A stretch of 64,000 nucleotides of DNA, from contig NC_013061.1 of NCBI RefSeq assembly GCF_000023825.1, positions 2,418,001-2,482,000 on the forward strand, read 5' to 3'. Positions 32,810-43,187 of this stretch are shown piece by piece. Below the pieces are notes generated by a model. The model was not told the origin of the DNA. It searched no databases and saw nothing but the letters and a program-made list of their open reading frames with translations. The translations under genes and the position numbers were made by a program. Within the stretch, counting starts at the first letter, position 1. Every line of letters starts with the position of its first letter. This DNA comes from Pedobacter heparinus DSM 2366 (lineage in GTDB: Bacteria > Bacteroidota > Bacteroidia > Sphingobacteriales > Sphingobacteriaceae).

Positions 32810-33469
32810 TTATTTTCCGGAAGCTTTGGCATGATCAGCCAAAAATGTAGCTAAGCCGCTATCGGTTAACGGATGTTTCAGTAAAGCAGTAATGGCTGCC
32901 AATGGCGCTGTAATTACATCGGCACCTAGTTTAGCACAGTTAACAATATGTAGAGGGCCACGGATAGAGGCTGCCAGTATTTCTGTGGCATAACCATAAT
33001 TGTCAAATATCAACCTGATGTCTTCAATTAACTGCAGGCCATCGGTAGAGATATCATCTAAGCGGCCAAGGAAAGGAGAAACATAAGATGCTCCCGCTTT
33101 GGCGGCCAACAGGGCCTGGCCCGGAGAAAATATTAAGGTACAATTGGTTCTGATGCCTTTTGATGTTAAATATTTGATCGCTTTTACGCCATCTTTGATC
33201 ATTGGCACTTTAACAACGATCTTTGGATCTAGTTTTGCCAAAGCTTCACCTTCTTTGATGATCTCTTCGTAGGTAGTCGAGATGACTTCAGCACTAACAT
33301 TGTCGTCAACAATAGCGCATATCGCCTTATAATGAGCAATTACATTAGCATCACCTGTAATACCTTCTTTAGCCATAAGGCTGGGATTTGTGGTTACACC
33401 ATCTAAAACCCCAAGGTCCTGTGCTTCCTTTATCTGGTCAAGGTTAGCGGTGTCAATAAAAAATTTCAT
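32810..33469 (-). CDS. Fructose-6-phosphate aldolase / small transaldolase
   Basis: The 219-residue TIM-barrel enzyme belongs to the short transaldolase (FSA/TalC) family, with [27 protein letters not shown], the Schiff-base Lys in KIVVKVPM and [20 protein letters not shown]. In most Bacteroidota this protein supplies transaldolase activity in the non-oxidative pentose phosphate pathway. FSA and transaldolase activities cannot be told apart from sequence alone here. The SRP RNA lies 144 bp upstream on the same strand. Confidence 0.9.
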   Translation of the reverse strand: MKFFIDTANLDQIKEAQDLGVLDGVTTNPSLMAKEGITGDANVIAHYKAICAIVDDNVSAEVISTTYEEIIKEGEALAKLDPKIVVKVPMIKDGVKAIKYLTSKGIRTNCTLIFSPGQALLAAKAGASYVSPFLGRLDDISTDGLQLIEDIRLIFDNYGYATEILAASIRGPLHIVNCAKLGADVITAPLAAITALLKHPLTDSGLATFLADHAKASGK

Positions 33470-33613
33470 ATCTTTTAATTATCAAATTGGTTAATGAGTT
33501 AATTGTCTATTACCGGAAGGCAAAATTACGCAATTCCGTCGAGGTCTTTTATGAAATAATAGCTTATAATAGAATTAGTATAATTTTTACTTTATCAGAA
33601 GAAAAGAAAAAAT

Positions 33614-33710
33614 GGGCAAGCAACTTTTATCGCATCGCTACAACCTTCTACCCTTGCTTCGTTCCCGCCCTGGGGGAGTTCAAAGGGAGCTGATCGTAAA
33701 AGACTTGCCC
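33614..33710 (-). ncRNA. ffs: Small signal recognition particle RNA (4.5S type)
   Basis: On the minus strand the RNA begins GGGCAAGTCTTTTACGATC and ends GATAAAAGTTGCTTGCCC, which pair to close a long hairpin of about 97 nt. The apical part CCCAGGGCGGGAACGAAGCA matches the conserved SRP domain IV (GGAA-type loop and AGCA bulge) that binds Ffh. It lacks an Alu domain, as expected for Bacteroidota. Confidence 0.92.
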
Positions 33711-33714
33711 GGCG

Positions 33715-33744
33715 CAAATGTAGCAAAAGAGTTTAATCTACAAA
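33715..33744 (-). promoter_or_regulatory. Promoter of the SRP RNA
   Basis: On the minus strand TTTG (33744-33741) and TACATTTG (33722-33715) are 18 bp apart, matching the Bacteroidota consensus. The RNA starts 5 nt after the box. Confidence 0.8.
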
Positions 33745-34164
33745 AGGCAAAAAACATAATAATTTGTGTTTCGTAGGCTGTAATCAGATAATTGGTTGAT
33801 GTTAAATAGATTGTGGATGCTAAAAAAAATAAAATTATTTATTATTTTTAGAAACACTATAAACAGGGGCAGTAAGGGTGGCAGGTAGTTTTGTAGGTTT
33901 TTGATGATTTTAGTCAGAAAACGAAAGAAAAAATATTGCGATCTGGCTGCGTAATGCCTGTTATGAAAAATTATTCTAAATAACACGATTGTAAATGTTG
34001 TAATTTCAATCGTTGTATTTTATGATAATGTTAATAAGAGGTTGTTATATTTACAATATGTTGTTTTTTTCCTAAAAAATATATCAATATTATAATTCAT
34101 CAATTTTTATTCGTATCTTAGTGTCCGAAATACACTATACCAAACTATTATTTAAACGGGACTT
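33745..34164. other. Non-coding region between SRP RNA and gltB
   Basis: This 420-bp stretch is very AT-rich and holds no convincing gene on either strand. The only structured signal I find is the dyad at 34119-34137 near gltB. Its length suggests a long gltB leader or distal regulatory sites. Confidence 0.5.
34119..34137. promoter_or_regulatory. TAGTGT-N7-ACACTA dyad upstream of gltB
   Basis: The perfect 6-bp dyad lies 27 bp before the gltB ATG. The same half-sites with the same 7-bp spacing occur at 59543-59561 beside the promoter of an ncRNA. It overlaps a weak TATCTTAG box (34115-34122), so a bound protein could repress gltB. The regulator is unknown. Confidence 0.5.
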
Positions 34165-37100
34165 ATGGAACTAACACAAGATAACCAGGGGTTATACGAC
34201 CAGCGTTTTGAACATGATGCATGCGGCATCGGATTTGTAGCTCATATAAAGGGCAGGAAGTCGCAGCAAATCATTTCTGACGCGATAACCATTCTTGAAA
34301 ATCTTGATCACCGCGGGGCTGTCGGGGCCGAAATCAATACAGGCGATGGTGCCGGTATTATGATACAGATACCTCACGAATTCTTATATGATGAATGCCT
34401 TAAGATAGGCTTTAGCTTAAATGAATCGGGAGATTATGGTGTGGGGATGCTTTTTCTGCCAAAGGATGTAAAAGCGAGAGAAGAATGCAGAGAGATTATT
34501 TATCGCGCGGCTGAAAAGCTAAACCTGGAGGTTTTGGGCTTCAGAAAGGTACAGACCAATACAGAGGGTATTGGAAATATGGCCCTCTCTGTAGAACCTG
34601 AAATGGAACAGGTATTTATAGCGCGTCCTTATGCTATTAAAGCCGGGGCAGATTTTGAACGCAAACTATATGTGTTTAAAAACTACCTGTCTAAAACCAT
34701 AAACAATACCGTAAAAGGTATTAACGGTGAGTTTTATATTGCCTCTTTCTCATCAAAAACTATAGTATATAAAGGTCAGCTTACTTCCTTACAGGTAAGG
34801 TCTTATTTTACAGAATTGAGCGATAAAAGGGTGGTGTCGGCATTTGGATTGGTGCATTCCCGTTTTGCAACCAATACTTTTCCTTCATGGAAACTGGCAC
34901 AGCCTTTCAGGTATATCGCCCATAATGGTGAGATCAATACACTGCAGGGTAACCTGAACTGGTTCAGGGCAAGTGTTAAATCCTTCGCATCTTCGTATTT
35001 TACGCCTGAAGAATTAAATATGCTGCTTCCTGTAATTGATGAGACCAACTCTGATTCAGGATGTTTAGATAATGTTGTTGAACTGTTGCTGCATTCAGGT
35101 CGTTCATTGCCCCATGTTTTAATGATGCTGATCCCGGAAGCCTGGGATGGCAATGAGGATATGGACGAGTTGAAACAGGCTTTTTATAAGTTCCACGCTA
35201 CCTTGATGGAGCCATGGGATGGCCCTGCGGCTGTTTCCTTTACAGATGGCAACCTGATTGGTGCTACACTGGACAGAAACGGTTTACGTCCGCAAAGATA
35301 TGCCATTACAGAAGATGACCATGTGATCATGGCGTCTGAAGCCGGTGCTTTAGCATTGGATCAGAGCAAGATCATTGAAAAAGGCCGTTTAACACCTGGT
35401 AAAATGTTTGTGGTAGACATGGAGCAGGGGCGTATCATCAGCGATGATGAAATTAAACAACAGGTATGCGGAAGCAGGCCTTATGCCGACTGGATCAATA
35501 AATACCAGATCAGGCTGGAAGAATTGCCGGAACCAAGATTGGTGTTCAGCGGTTTATCCCAGGAATCTATTTTCAGGTACCAGCAGGTATTTGGTTACAG
35601 CAGGGAAGATGTAGACCTGATCCTTAAGCCTATGGCCAGAGATGGCAAAGAGCCCATCGGCTCAATGGGTACAGATATTCCTTTAGCTGTGCTATCTCAG
35701 AAGCCTCAGCACCTTTCTTCTTATTTTAAGCAATTGTTTGCCCAGGTAACCAACCCGCCTATTGACCCGATCAGGGAAAAAGTGGTGATGAGCCTGGCGG
35801 GTTTTATGGGTAACAATGGCAATTTACTGGAAGAAAATGCTATGCAATGTCATTGCGTAGGTATCAAACATCCGATATTGACCAACGTTGAACTGGAAAA
35901 ATTAAGGAGTATTGATACCGGTGTGTTCCAGGCCAAAACCCTGCAAACTTATTTCAGGGCCGACGGACAGCCAGGTGCTTTGGCCAAAGGCCTTGACCGT
36001 TTGTGCCGTTATGCAGTAGATGCGGTAGACGATGGATTCCAGGTCATTATCCTTTCAGATCGTGCACTGGATTCGGAGCATGCTGCAATCCCTTCATTAC
36101 TGGCTGTTTCGGCAGTTCACCATCACCTGATCCGTAAAGGGTACAGGGGTGCTGTAGGTATTGTTGTTGAGGCGGGTGATGTTTGGGAAGTTCACCATTT
36201 TGCTACCTTAATTGGTTTTGGTGCAACAGCGGTAAACCCTTACCTGGCACTGGAAACCATTGCAGGTTTTGAAACTGAGTTTGGTGCCAAAAAAGAAAAA
36301 TTATTCCAGAATTATATCTACGCTGTAAATAACGGTTTGCTGAAGATCTTCTCTAAAATGGGAATTTCTACTTTACAATCGTATCATGGCGCTCAGATCT
36401 TCGAAATTCTGGGTATCAATAAAAACGTGGTAGACAATTACTTTACCGGTGCGGTTTCAAGAATTGGTGGATTGGGCTTAGATGAGATTGCCAGAGAGAC
36501 TTTAATTAAACACAACAGGATCTTTAAACTGGCCAACCGCCCTGATCCGATATTGCCTACGGGCGGTAACTACAAATGGAAACGCAAGGGAGAGCAGCAT
36601 TTGTTCAATCCGCAAACCATTCACCTGTTGCAAAATGCTACCCGTAAAAAAGACTATGGTGTTTACAAGCAATATTCAAAGCTGGTAAATGAACAAACCA
36701 ACCAGGCTTTTACCATCAGGGGCTTATTTGAATTTAATTATAACCGTCCGGCTGTTCCATTGGAAGAAGTGGAACCGGTTGAAGGTATATTAAAACGTTT
36801 TGCTACAGGAGCTATGTCATTCGGCTCCATCTCTCACGAGGCACACTCTACACTGGCGATTGCCATGAACCGCATTGGCGGAAAAAGCAATACCGGTGAA
36901 GGTGGTGAAGACGAACTGAGGTACGAACTGTTGCCAAACGGTGATTCTATGCGTTCTGCCATTAAACAGATCGCTTCGGCACGTTTTGGGGTAACCAGTT
37001 ATTACCTGAGCAATGCTGATGAGCTGCAGATTAAAATGGCACAGGGCGCGAAACCTGGGGAAGGTGGACAGCTGCCTGGCGAGAAGGTGGACGACTGGAT

Positions 37101-38673
37101 CGGAAAGGTACGTCATGCCACACCTGGTGTAGGGTTGATTTCTCCGCCTCCACACCACGATATTTATTCTATTGAAGATCTGGCACAGCTGATCTTCGAC
37201 CTTAAAAATGCCAACCGTGCGGCAAGGATCAACGTTAAGTTGGTTTCTAAAGCTGGTGTAGGCACAATTGCAGCCGGTGTGGCCAAAGCACATGCTGATG
37301 TGATCCTGGTATCGGGCTTTGACGGGGGGACAGGTGCTTCTCCTTTAACCTCCATACAGCATGCGGGCTTGCCATGGGAACTTGGTTTGGCGGAAGCACA
37401 CCAGACGTTGGTGAAGAACCGTTTACGCAGCAGGGTAGTATTGCAAACAGACGGACAGCTGAAAACCGGAAGGGATATTGCAATTGCAACATTACTGGGT
37501 GCTGAAGAATGGGGGGTAGCTACTGCTGCGCTGGTAACCTCTGGCTGTATCATGATGCGCAAATGTCATTTAAACACCTGCCCGGTTGGTGTAGCTACAC
37601 AGGATCCTAATTTAAGGAAATTATTTACCGGTGAGCCTGAACATGTGGTTAACCTGTTCTATTTCCTTGCTGAAGAATTAAGGGAAACAATGGCCGAACT
37701 TGGTTTCAGATCGGTACAGGAAATGGTTGGACAGGCGGATGCGTTAAGTGTGCGTGCTATAGAACAGGCCGACTGGAAACTGAAAGATCTTGACCTTTCT
37801 GCTATCTTATATAAAGCCCCGGATAATGGATTGAGCTTGTACCAGACTGAAGAGCAGGATCACGGACTGGCCGCAGTGCTGGACCATGAACTGATTAAGG
37901 CTGCACAGCCTGCATTGGCCAGTAAAGAACCGATATACAAAGAGTTTGAACTAAAAAATACAGACCGTGCAATTGGTACAATGCTTTCTAATGAAGTATC
38001 TAAAGTCTACAAAAGCCAGGGCTTACCTGCGGATACGATCAACTTTAAATTTAAAGGTTCGGCCGGACAAAGCTTTGGTGCTTTTGCAACCAAAGGTATT
38101 TCACTGCAGCTTGAAGGCGAGGCCAACGATTATGTAGGTAAAGGACTTTCAGGCGCCAGATTGGCAATCTATCCTTTCAGTAATATTAAATATGTACCTG
38201 AGCAAAACATCATTATAGGTAACGTAGCCTTGTATGGTGCAACTTCCGGTGAGTTGTTTGTACGTGGACAGGCAGGTGAGCGTTTTGCAGTAAGGAACTC
38301 TGGTGCTACTGCTGTGGTAGAAGGGCTGGGCGACCATGGTTGCGAGTACATGACCGGTGGTGAAGTACTGGTAATTGGTGGTACTGGAAGCAATTTTGCA
38401 GCCGGTATGAGTGGTGGTATTGCCTGGGTGTACGATGCCAAAGGTGATTTTGCCAGCAAATGCAATAAGGAAATGGTGGACCTTGACCCGCTGGATGAAC
38501 AGGACGAACTGAGGATCAATGTATTGTTAAAAAGACATATTCAGTTGACCGACAGTAATGTAGCCAAGTTTATTTTGAACGACTGGACTACACAATCTGC
38601 ACATTTCATTAAAGTATTCCCTAAAGAATACAAGGCAGTATTACAGAGCAGGGCTCAGAAAGTTAAAGTTTAA
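34165..38673 (+). CDS. gltB: Glutamate synthase large subunit
   Basis: The 1502-residue subunit has the class II glutaminase Cys20 (EHDACGIGFVAH), exposed after removal of a 19-residue propeptide. The FMN domain contains GGKSNTGEGGED and GTGASPLTS, the 3Fe-4S motif is CHLNTCPVGVATQ, and the C-terminal beta-helix (GLSGARLAIYP, GATSGELFVRGQAGERF, GGEVLVIGGTG) is complete. With GltD it converts 2-oxoglutarate and glutamine to two glutamates, with electrons from NAD(P)H. gltD follows after 64 bp. Confidence 0.97.
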   Translation: MELTQDNQGLYDQRFEHDACGIGFVAHIKGRKSQQIISDAITILENLDHRGAVGAEINTGDGAGIMIQIPHEFLYDECLKIGFSLNESGDYGVGMLFLPKDVKAREECREIIYRAAEKLNLEVLGFRKVQTNTEGIGNMALSVEPEMEQVFIARPYAIKAGADFERKLYVFKNYLSKTINNTVKGINGEFYIASFSSKTIVYKGQLTSLQVRSYFTELSDKRVVSAFGLVHSRFATNTFPSWKLAQPFRYIAHNGEINTLQGNLNWFRASVKSFASSYFTPEELNMLLPVIDETNSDSGCLDNVVELLLHSGRSLPHVLMMLIPEAWDGNEDMDELKQAFYKFHATLMEPWDGPAAVSFTDGNLIGATLDRNGLRPQRYAITEDDHVIMASEAGALALDQSKIIEKGRLTPGKMFVVDMEQGRIISDDEIKQQVCGSRPYADWINKYQIRLEELPEPRLVFSGLSQESIFRYQQVFGYSREDVDLILKPMARDGKEPIGSMGTDIPLAVLSQKPQHLSSYFKQLFAQVTNPPIDPIREKVVMSLAGFMGNNGNLLEENAMQCHCVGIKHPILTNVELEKLRSIDTGVFQAKTLQTYFRADGQPGALAKGLDRLCRYAVDAVDDGFQVIILSDRALDSEHAAIPSLLAVSAVHHHLIRKGYRGAVGIVVEAGDVWEVHHFATLIGFGATAVNPYLALETIAGFETEFGAKKEKLFQNYIYAVNNGLLKIFSKMGISTLQSYHGAQIFEILGINKNVVDNYFTGAVSRIGGLGLDEIARETLIKHNRIFKLANRPDPILPTGGNYKWKRKGEQHLFNPQTIHLLQNATRKKDYGVYKQYSKLVNEQTNQAFTIRGLFEFNYNRPAVPLEEVEPVEGILKRFATGAMSFGSISHEAHSTLAIAMNRIGGKSNTGEGGEDELRYELLPNGDSMRSAIKQIASARFGVTSYYLSNADELQIKMAQGAKPGEGGQLPGEKVDDWIGKVRHATPGVGLISPPPHHDIYSIEDLAQLIFDLKNANRAARINVKLVSKAGVGTIAAGVAKAHADVILVSGFDGGTGASPLTSIQHAGLPWELGLAEAHQTLVKNRLRSRVVLQTDGQLKTGRDIAIATLLGAEEWGVATAALVTSGCIMMRKCHLNTCPVGVATQDPNLRKLFTGEPEHVVNLFYFLAEELRETMAELGFRSVQEMVGQADALSVRAIEQADWKLKDLDLSAILYKAPDNGLSLYQTEEQDHGLAAVLDHELIKAAQPALASKEPIYKEFELKNTDRAIGTMLSNEVSKVYKSQGLPADTINFKFKGSAGQSFGAFATKGISLQLEGEANDYVGKGLSGARLAIYPFSNIKYVPEQNIIIGNVALYGATSGELFVRGQAGERFAVRNSGATAVVEGLGDHGCEYMTGGEVLVIGGTGSNFAAGMSGGIAWVYDAKGDFASKCNKEMVDLDPLDEQDELRINVLLKRHIQLTDSNVAKFILNDWTTQSAHFIKVFPKEYKAVLQSRAQKVKV

Positions 38674-38737
38674 GCCCCTCACAGATCAACGAAAAAGAAA
38701 CATGACCAGAATAAATAATTCAAAAACAGCTTAGACA

Positions 38738-40204
38738 ATGGGAAAAGTAACTGGATTTTTAGAGTATGAAAGAACTGCTCCTGTAAAAGAAGATGCTAAA
38801 ACTCGTTTAAAACATTACAATGAGTTTGTTGAAACTTTTGAAGCTGAGCAAATTAACAAACAGGCAGCAAGATGTATGGATTGCGGGGTGCCGTTTTGCC
38901 AGTCGGGCTGTCCGCTGGGTAACGTAATCCCTGAATTTAATGAGGCTGTATATAAAGGGGATTGGCAGCTGGCTACAACTATTTTGCTGAGCACCAATAA
39001 CTTTCCTGAATTTACAGGTAGGATTTGTCCGGCGCCATGCGAATCGGCCTGTGTACTGGGGATCAATAAATCGCCTGTATCTATTGAAGAGATTGAAAAG
39101 CACATTATTGAAACGGCCTTTGCCAAAGGTTATATCAAAGCCGAACAGCCATTGATCCGTACGGGTAAAAAAGTTGCCGTTATTGGTTCAGGACCTGCTG
39201 GTCTGGCAGCTGCAGCGCAGCTGAACAAAGCCGGCCATGAGGTGGTGGTTTACGAGCGCGATGATACACCAGGTGGCTTATTAAACTACGGTATCCCTGA
39301 TTTTAAACTGCAAAAAGATGTAGTAACCAGGCGCATTGCCTTAATGGAAAAAGAGGGCATTGTATTTAAATGTAATGCAAACGTAGGCGTAAATGTAGAG
39401 CTGAATACTTTATTAAGGGATTATCAGTCGATCATTCTTGCTGGTGGATCAACCATTCCACGTGATCTTCCTGCCAAAGGCAGGGAAGCCAAAGGGGTGC
39501 ATTTTGCGATGGACTTTTTAAAACAGCAGAATAAACGTGTAAGGGGCTTTGCGGTGGATGGAGAAGATATTTTAGCAACCGGAAAAGACGTTATCGTGAT
39601 TGGTGGTGGTGATACTGGATCTGATTGTATCGGTACCTCTAACCGTCAGGGTGCCAAATCGGTAACCCAGTTCGAGATCATGCCGATGCCTGCATCTGCA
39701 CGTACGTCAAATATGCCATGGCCAACATATCCGATGCTGTTAAAAGTAACTACATCACATGAAGAAGGCTGCGAAAGGGGCTGGGGTGTAAATACCAAGG
39801 AGTTTATCAAAGATGAGCAAGGCAACCTTAAAGCCGTAAAAGTAGTAGATGTGGAGTGGGATATTGATGCTACAGGCCGCCCCTTGAATTTCAAGGAAAA
39901 ACCTGGTACAGAGCGCGATCTGCCTTGTCAGCTGGTATTGCTGGCTATGGGTTTCCTGCATCCGCAGAAAGAAGGTTTAATTGAAAAATTAGGCGTGGAA
40001 ACCGATAACAGGGGTAATGTTAAAGCAGAAGAAGGTAAATATCAGACCAATATTGCTAAAATATTTGCTGCCGGCGATATGCGCCGTGGACAATCACTGG
40101 TTGTTTGGGCCATTTCTGAGGGTAGGGAAGCTGCACGTAAAGTGGACCAGTACCTGATGGGGCATAGCAGTTTGCCGTCTAAAGACGGTATCCCGTATGC
40201 ATAA
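38738..40204 (+). CDS. gltD: Glutamate synthase small subunit
   Basis: The 488-residue flavoprotein has the N-terminal 4Fe-4S ligands (ARCMDCGVPFCQSGCPLGN and a second CPAPCESAC), the FAD motif VAVIGSGPAGLAAAAQL and the NADPH motif VIVIGGGDTGSDCIG. It passes electrons from NAD(P)H to the large subunit. It forms an operon with gltB that closes with a strong terminator. Confidence 0.97.
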   Translation: MGKVTGFLEYERTAPVKEDAKTRLKHYNEFVETFEAEQINKQAARCMDCGVPFCQSGCPLGNVIPEFNEAVYKGDWQLATTILLSTNNFPEFTGRICPAPCESACVLGINKSPVSIEEIEKHIIETAFAKGYIKAEQPLIRTGKKVAVIGSGPAGLAAAAQLNKAGHEVVVYERDDTPGGLLNYGIPDFKLQKDVVTRRIALMEKEGIVFKCNANVGVNVELNTLLRDYQSIILAGGSTIPRDLPAKGREAKGVHFAMDFLKQQNKRVRGFAVDGEDILATGKDVIVIGGGDTGSDCIGTSNRQGAKSVTQFEIMPMPASARTSNMPWPTYPMLLKVTTSHEEGCERGWGVNTKEFIKDEQGNLKAVKVVDVEWDIDATGRPLNFKEKPGTERDLPCQLVLLAMGFLHPQKEGLIEKLGVETDNRGNVKAEEGKYQTNIAKIFAAGDMRRGQSLVVWAISEGREAARKVDQYLMGHSSLPSKDGIPYA

Positions 40205-40224
40205 ATCATAAATATGATAAAAAA

Positions 40225-40260
40225 CAAAGGCGCCGGTAAAACTACCGGCGCCTTTGTTTT
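40225..40260. terminator. Terminator after gltD
   Basis: The perfect 14-bp stem CAAAGGCGCCGGTA / TACCGGCGCCTTTG has a 4-base loop and a T-rich tail. The A-rich left flank makes it usable for the convergent methyltransferase gene as well. Confidence 0.92.
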
Positions 40261-40276
40261 TATACTAATATCTTTT

Positions 40277-40807
40277 TTACAACCTTAATTTTGCAAAGAA
40301 ATCCCAGAGCACAATGCCTGCGGAGATGACAATATTAAAGGAATGTTTGGTGCCAAACTGTGGAATTTCGATACATTCGTCTATTTGTGCCATTACTTCA
40401 TCGCTTACCCCATTTACTTCATTTCCAAAAATCAGGGCGTATTTTTTTGAATAGGTTGGTTTATAGGTGTTTAACATCGTGCTGCCAGCAGCCTGTTCGA
40501 TGCCAATGATGTGGTAACCATCGGCCTTTAAAGAAGCAATGGCATCAACAGTAGTTTCAAAATGTGCCCAGGCTACAGATTGTGTGGCACCTAAAGCTGT
40601 TTTTTCTATTTCCCTGTGCGGTGGCCGGGCCGTAATGCCACAGAGATACAGTTTTTCTATGGCAAAGCCGTCTGCTGTCCTGAAAACCGATCCTATATTG
40701 TGCATGCTCCGCACATTGTCAAGTACCACTATAAGCGGTAATTTTTCCTGTTCTTTAAATTCTTCAATGCCAACCCGGTTCAGCTCATCTAATTTTAATT
40801 TTTGCAT
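40277..40807 (-). CDS. SpoU/TrmH-family RNA 2'-O-methyltransferase
   Basis: The 176-residue protein is a SPOUT methyltransferase without an N-terminal RNA-binding extension. It has motif 1 LDNVRSMHNIGSVFRTADG, motif 2 ALIFGNEVNGVSDEV and motif 3 IPQFGTKHSFNIVISAGIVLW, the knot-forming residues that bind S-adenosylmethionine. It probably methylates ribose in a tRNA or rRNA; the position is unknown. galK lies 15 bp upstream on the same strand. Confidence 0.9.
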   Translation of the reverse strand: MQKLKLDELNRVGIEEFKEQEKLPLIVVLDNVRSMHNIGSVFRTADGFAIEKLYLCGITARPPHREIEKTALGATQSVAWAHFETTVDAIASLKADGYHIIGIEQAAGSTMLNTYKPTYSKKYALIFGNEVNGVSDEVMAQIDECIEIPQFGTKHSFNIVISAGIVLWDFFAKLRL

Positions 40808-40822
40808 GGGGCAAAATTAAAA

Positions 40823-41974
40823 TTAAATTGCGGAAGCACCATTGCCAATTTCACTGATATAGATGGCAGCAGGGTAACCAATACGTGCCACATAGAAATC
40901 GTTAAGCTTTTTAGCAAAATCTTCTTCCCTGCCTTTTTTTAATAAGGCGATGGCACAACCACCAAAACCTGCACCGGTCATCCGTGCTCCAATTACGTGT
41001 GCATAAGCTGAGCAGAATTCGACTACAGCATCCAGTTCTGCACCCGTTACTTCATACAGCTCTTTTAAGGATTGGTGAGAAGCATACATCAGGCGGCCAA
41101 ATTCTGTCAGGTTGCCTTCATTTAAAGCTTTTGCAGCCAGATTAACCCTGTCGTTCTCTCTGATTACGTGTGTTGCCCTTTTTAGTACGGTAGGGTCGGT
41201 AATAAGGTGACTGTGCAAAGCAAATTTGTCGGCATTCAGCTCGCACAGGTTATGCAGGGTAATTTCCTGGTTCAATTGTTTTAAAGCGGTTTGACATTCG
41301 GCTACACGCTCATTGTATTTGGACTCTGCCAGTTTACGGGGTTTATTGGTATTGATAATAGCCAGTGAGTAATCGCCCAGGCTGCAATCAACGATCTTAT
41401 ATTTTAGTGTATCACAGTTTAATACTATGGCTTTATCGGTTTCACCAAAAGCAACAGCAAACTGGTCCATAATGCCACAGTTTACACCAATAAATTCATT
41501 CTCTACCTTTTGGGCAAGCAAGGGGATTTCAATTTTTTCGTAACCCAGGTTAAAATAATCATTTAAAGCATAAGCCATAGCCACTTCAATAGAGGCTGAG
41601 GAAGATAGGCCTGAGCCAATCGGGATATTCCCATGAAACAAGAGATCCAAACCTGTTGGGATCTGATGTTTTTTTAAGATTTCATGGAACACACCCAAAG
41701 GATAATTGTACCATTCGGGGCCTGTTTTGGTGTAAGAAGGCTGAAGATCAAATTCGCGTTCTTCTGGAAAGTTCAGGCTTTTAAATCTGATCACCTTATC
41801 GTTGTTGGGTGCTATGCTCAGCCAGGTTCCTAAAGTAACGGCACAGGGCATAACCAGGCCTCCGTTATAATCAATATGTTCTCCAATAAGGTTTACACGA
41901 CCGGGGGTAAAGTAGTTTTGTTTTGGCTCATGTCCATATTTTTCCAGGAATTCACTGATCATTTCGGTTTTCAT
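40823..41974 (-). CDS. galK: Galactokinase
   Basis: The 383-residue GHMP kinase has the galactose signature GRVNLIGEHIDYNGG, the ATP-binding PIGSGLSSSASIEVAMAYAL and the third motif GARMTGAGFGGCAIALL. It phosphorylates alpha-D-galactose at C1 in the Leloir pathway. It is divergent from galM across 175 bp. No galT or galE is in the window. Confidence 0.96.
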   Translation of the reverse strand: MKTEMISEFLEKYGHEPKQNYFTPGRVNLIGEHIDYNGGLVMPCAVTLGTWLSIAPNNDKVIRFKSLNFPEEREFDLQPSYTKTGPEWYNYPLGVFHEILKKHQIPTGLDLLFHGNIPIGSGLSSSASIEVAMAYALNDYFNLGYEKIEIPLLAQKVENEFIGVNCGIMDQFAVAFGETDKAIVLNCDTLKYKIVDCSLGDYSLAIINTNKPRKLAESKYNERVAECQTALKQLNQEITLHNLCELNADKFALHSHLITDPTVLKRATHVIRENDRVNLAAKALNEGNLTEFGRLMYASHQSLKELYEVTGAELDAVVEFCSAYAHVIGARMTGAGFGGCAIALLKKGREEDFAKKLNDFYVARIGYPAAIYISEIGNGASAI

Positions 41975-42149
41975 TGTTTGGTTTAATATTATATTTTAAA
42001 TTAAGTTTCGGTTTTAAATAAAGTATTGATAGTATTGTTTTAAATAACAAACGCTCCTAAGATACAATTTATGAGCTCAAAATAGGTTTACACTCGTAAA
42101 AAAGTACATAAAAAAGCGGGGATAATCCATCTAAAAAGAAATAGAACGA

Positions 42150-43187
42150 ATGAAAACAAAGCTGATCAAGACCGGTAAAATCATTGATGGAAAAGAAGTA
42201 TTAGGTGTAGAACTGACCAACGCACAGGGTACCTATGTTAAAATATACAATTACGGGGCCATCATAAACAAATTTATTGTAAGCAATAAACTTGGTAAAA
42301 AACAGGATATCGTTTTGGGATTTGACGATATAGATCAGTACACAAGCGAAGATTATCTGAACAATTATCCCTACCTGGGAGCTGTGATCGGAAGGTATGC
42401 CAACCGGATTAAAAACGGGAGGTTTACAATAGATGGTGAAAGCTATCAGCTTTCGCAGGCTAAAGGTGGGGATTGCCTGCATGGGGGTGATAAAGGTTTT
42501 GACAGAAAGGTATGGGACGTATTGTCTACCATAGACCCAAGCGTTACCCTGCAATATGTGAGCGCCGCAGGCGAAGAAAATTTTCCGGGAAAGCTTACTG
42601 TTCAGCTTACTTTTAAATTAACGGATGAGGATGAGCTGATCCTGGATTTTAAAGCAACAACTGATGCAGCTACAGCCGTAAACCTTACGCACCACAGCTA
42701 TTTTAACTTATCGCCCGACGGGGGCTCTGTAAAAGACCACCTGCACCGGATGCCTGCCAGTTATTATCTGGAACAGGATGATAATTATGTGGTTACTGGA
42801 AAACTGCTGCCTGTAGAAGGGACAATACATGATTTTTTAGGAGACAAAACTATCGGTCGCGACTGGGACCCAGAGGAAGGGTATGACCAGACGTATGTAC
42901 TGGATAAGCAGGACGGCGAATTTACACTGGCTTCCGAAACTTCGGAAGAAAACAGCGGATTAAAACTTTCTGTTTATACTACAGAACCTGTGGCGCATTT
43001 TTACACAGCAAAATACCTGGATGTAAAGGCGGGTAAAGGAGGGAAGGACTATCATCCTTTCGAGGCTTTCTGTATAGAAACACAGCACCATCCCAATGCA
43101 ATTAATATACCTGAATTTCCGGGTACTGTTTTAAGGCCCGGAGAAACTTATAAACAAACAACAATTTACAAAATAGAACACAGCTAA
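42150..43187 (+). CDS. galM: Galactose mutarotase
   Basis: The 345-residue aldose 1-epimerase has GAVIGRYANRIKNGRF, the catalytic His regions GDCLHGGDKGFDRKVWDV and LTHHSYFNL, and the Glu-bearing end FCIETQHHPNAIN. It interconverts beta- and alpha-galactose, supplying GalK. No signal peptide is seen, so it is cytosolic. Its stop overlaps the next start. Confidence 0.95.
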   Translation: MKTKLIKTGKIIDGKEVLGVELTNAQGTYVKIYNYGAIINKFIVSNKLGKKQDIVLGFDDIDQYTSEDYLNNYPYLGAVIGRYANRIKNGRFTIDGESYQLSQAKGGDCLHGGDKGFDRKVWDVLSTIDPSVTLQYVSAAGEENFPGKLTVQLTFKLTDEDELILDFKATTDAATAVNLTHHSYFNLSPDGGSVKDHLHRMPASYYLEQDDNYVVTGKLLPVEGTIHDFLGDKTIGRDWDPEEGYDQTYVLDKQDGEFTLASETSEENSGLKLSVYTTEPVAHFYTAKYLDVKAGKGGKDYHPFEAFCIETQHHPNAINIPEFPGTVLRPGETYKQTTIYKIEHS

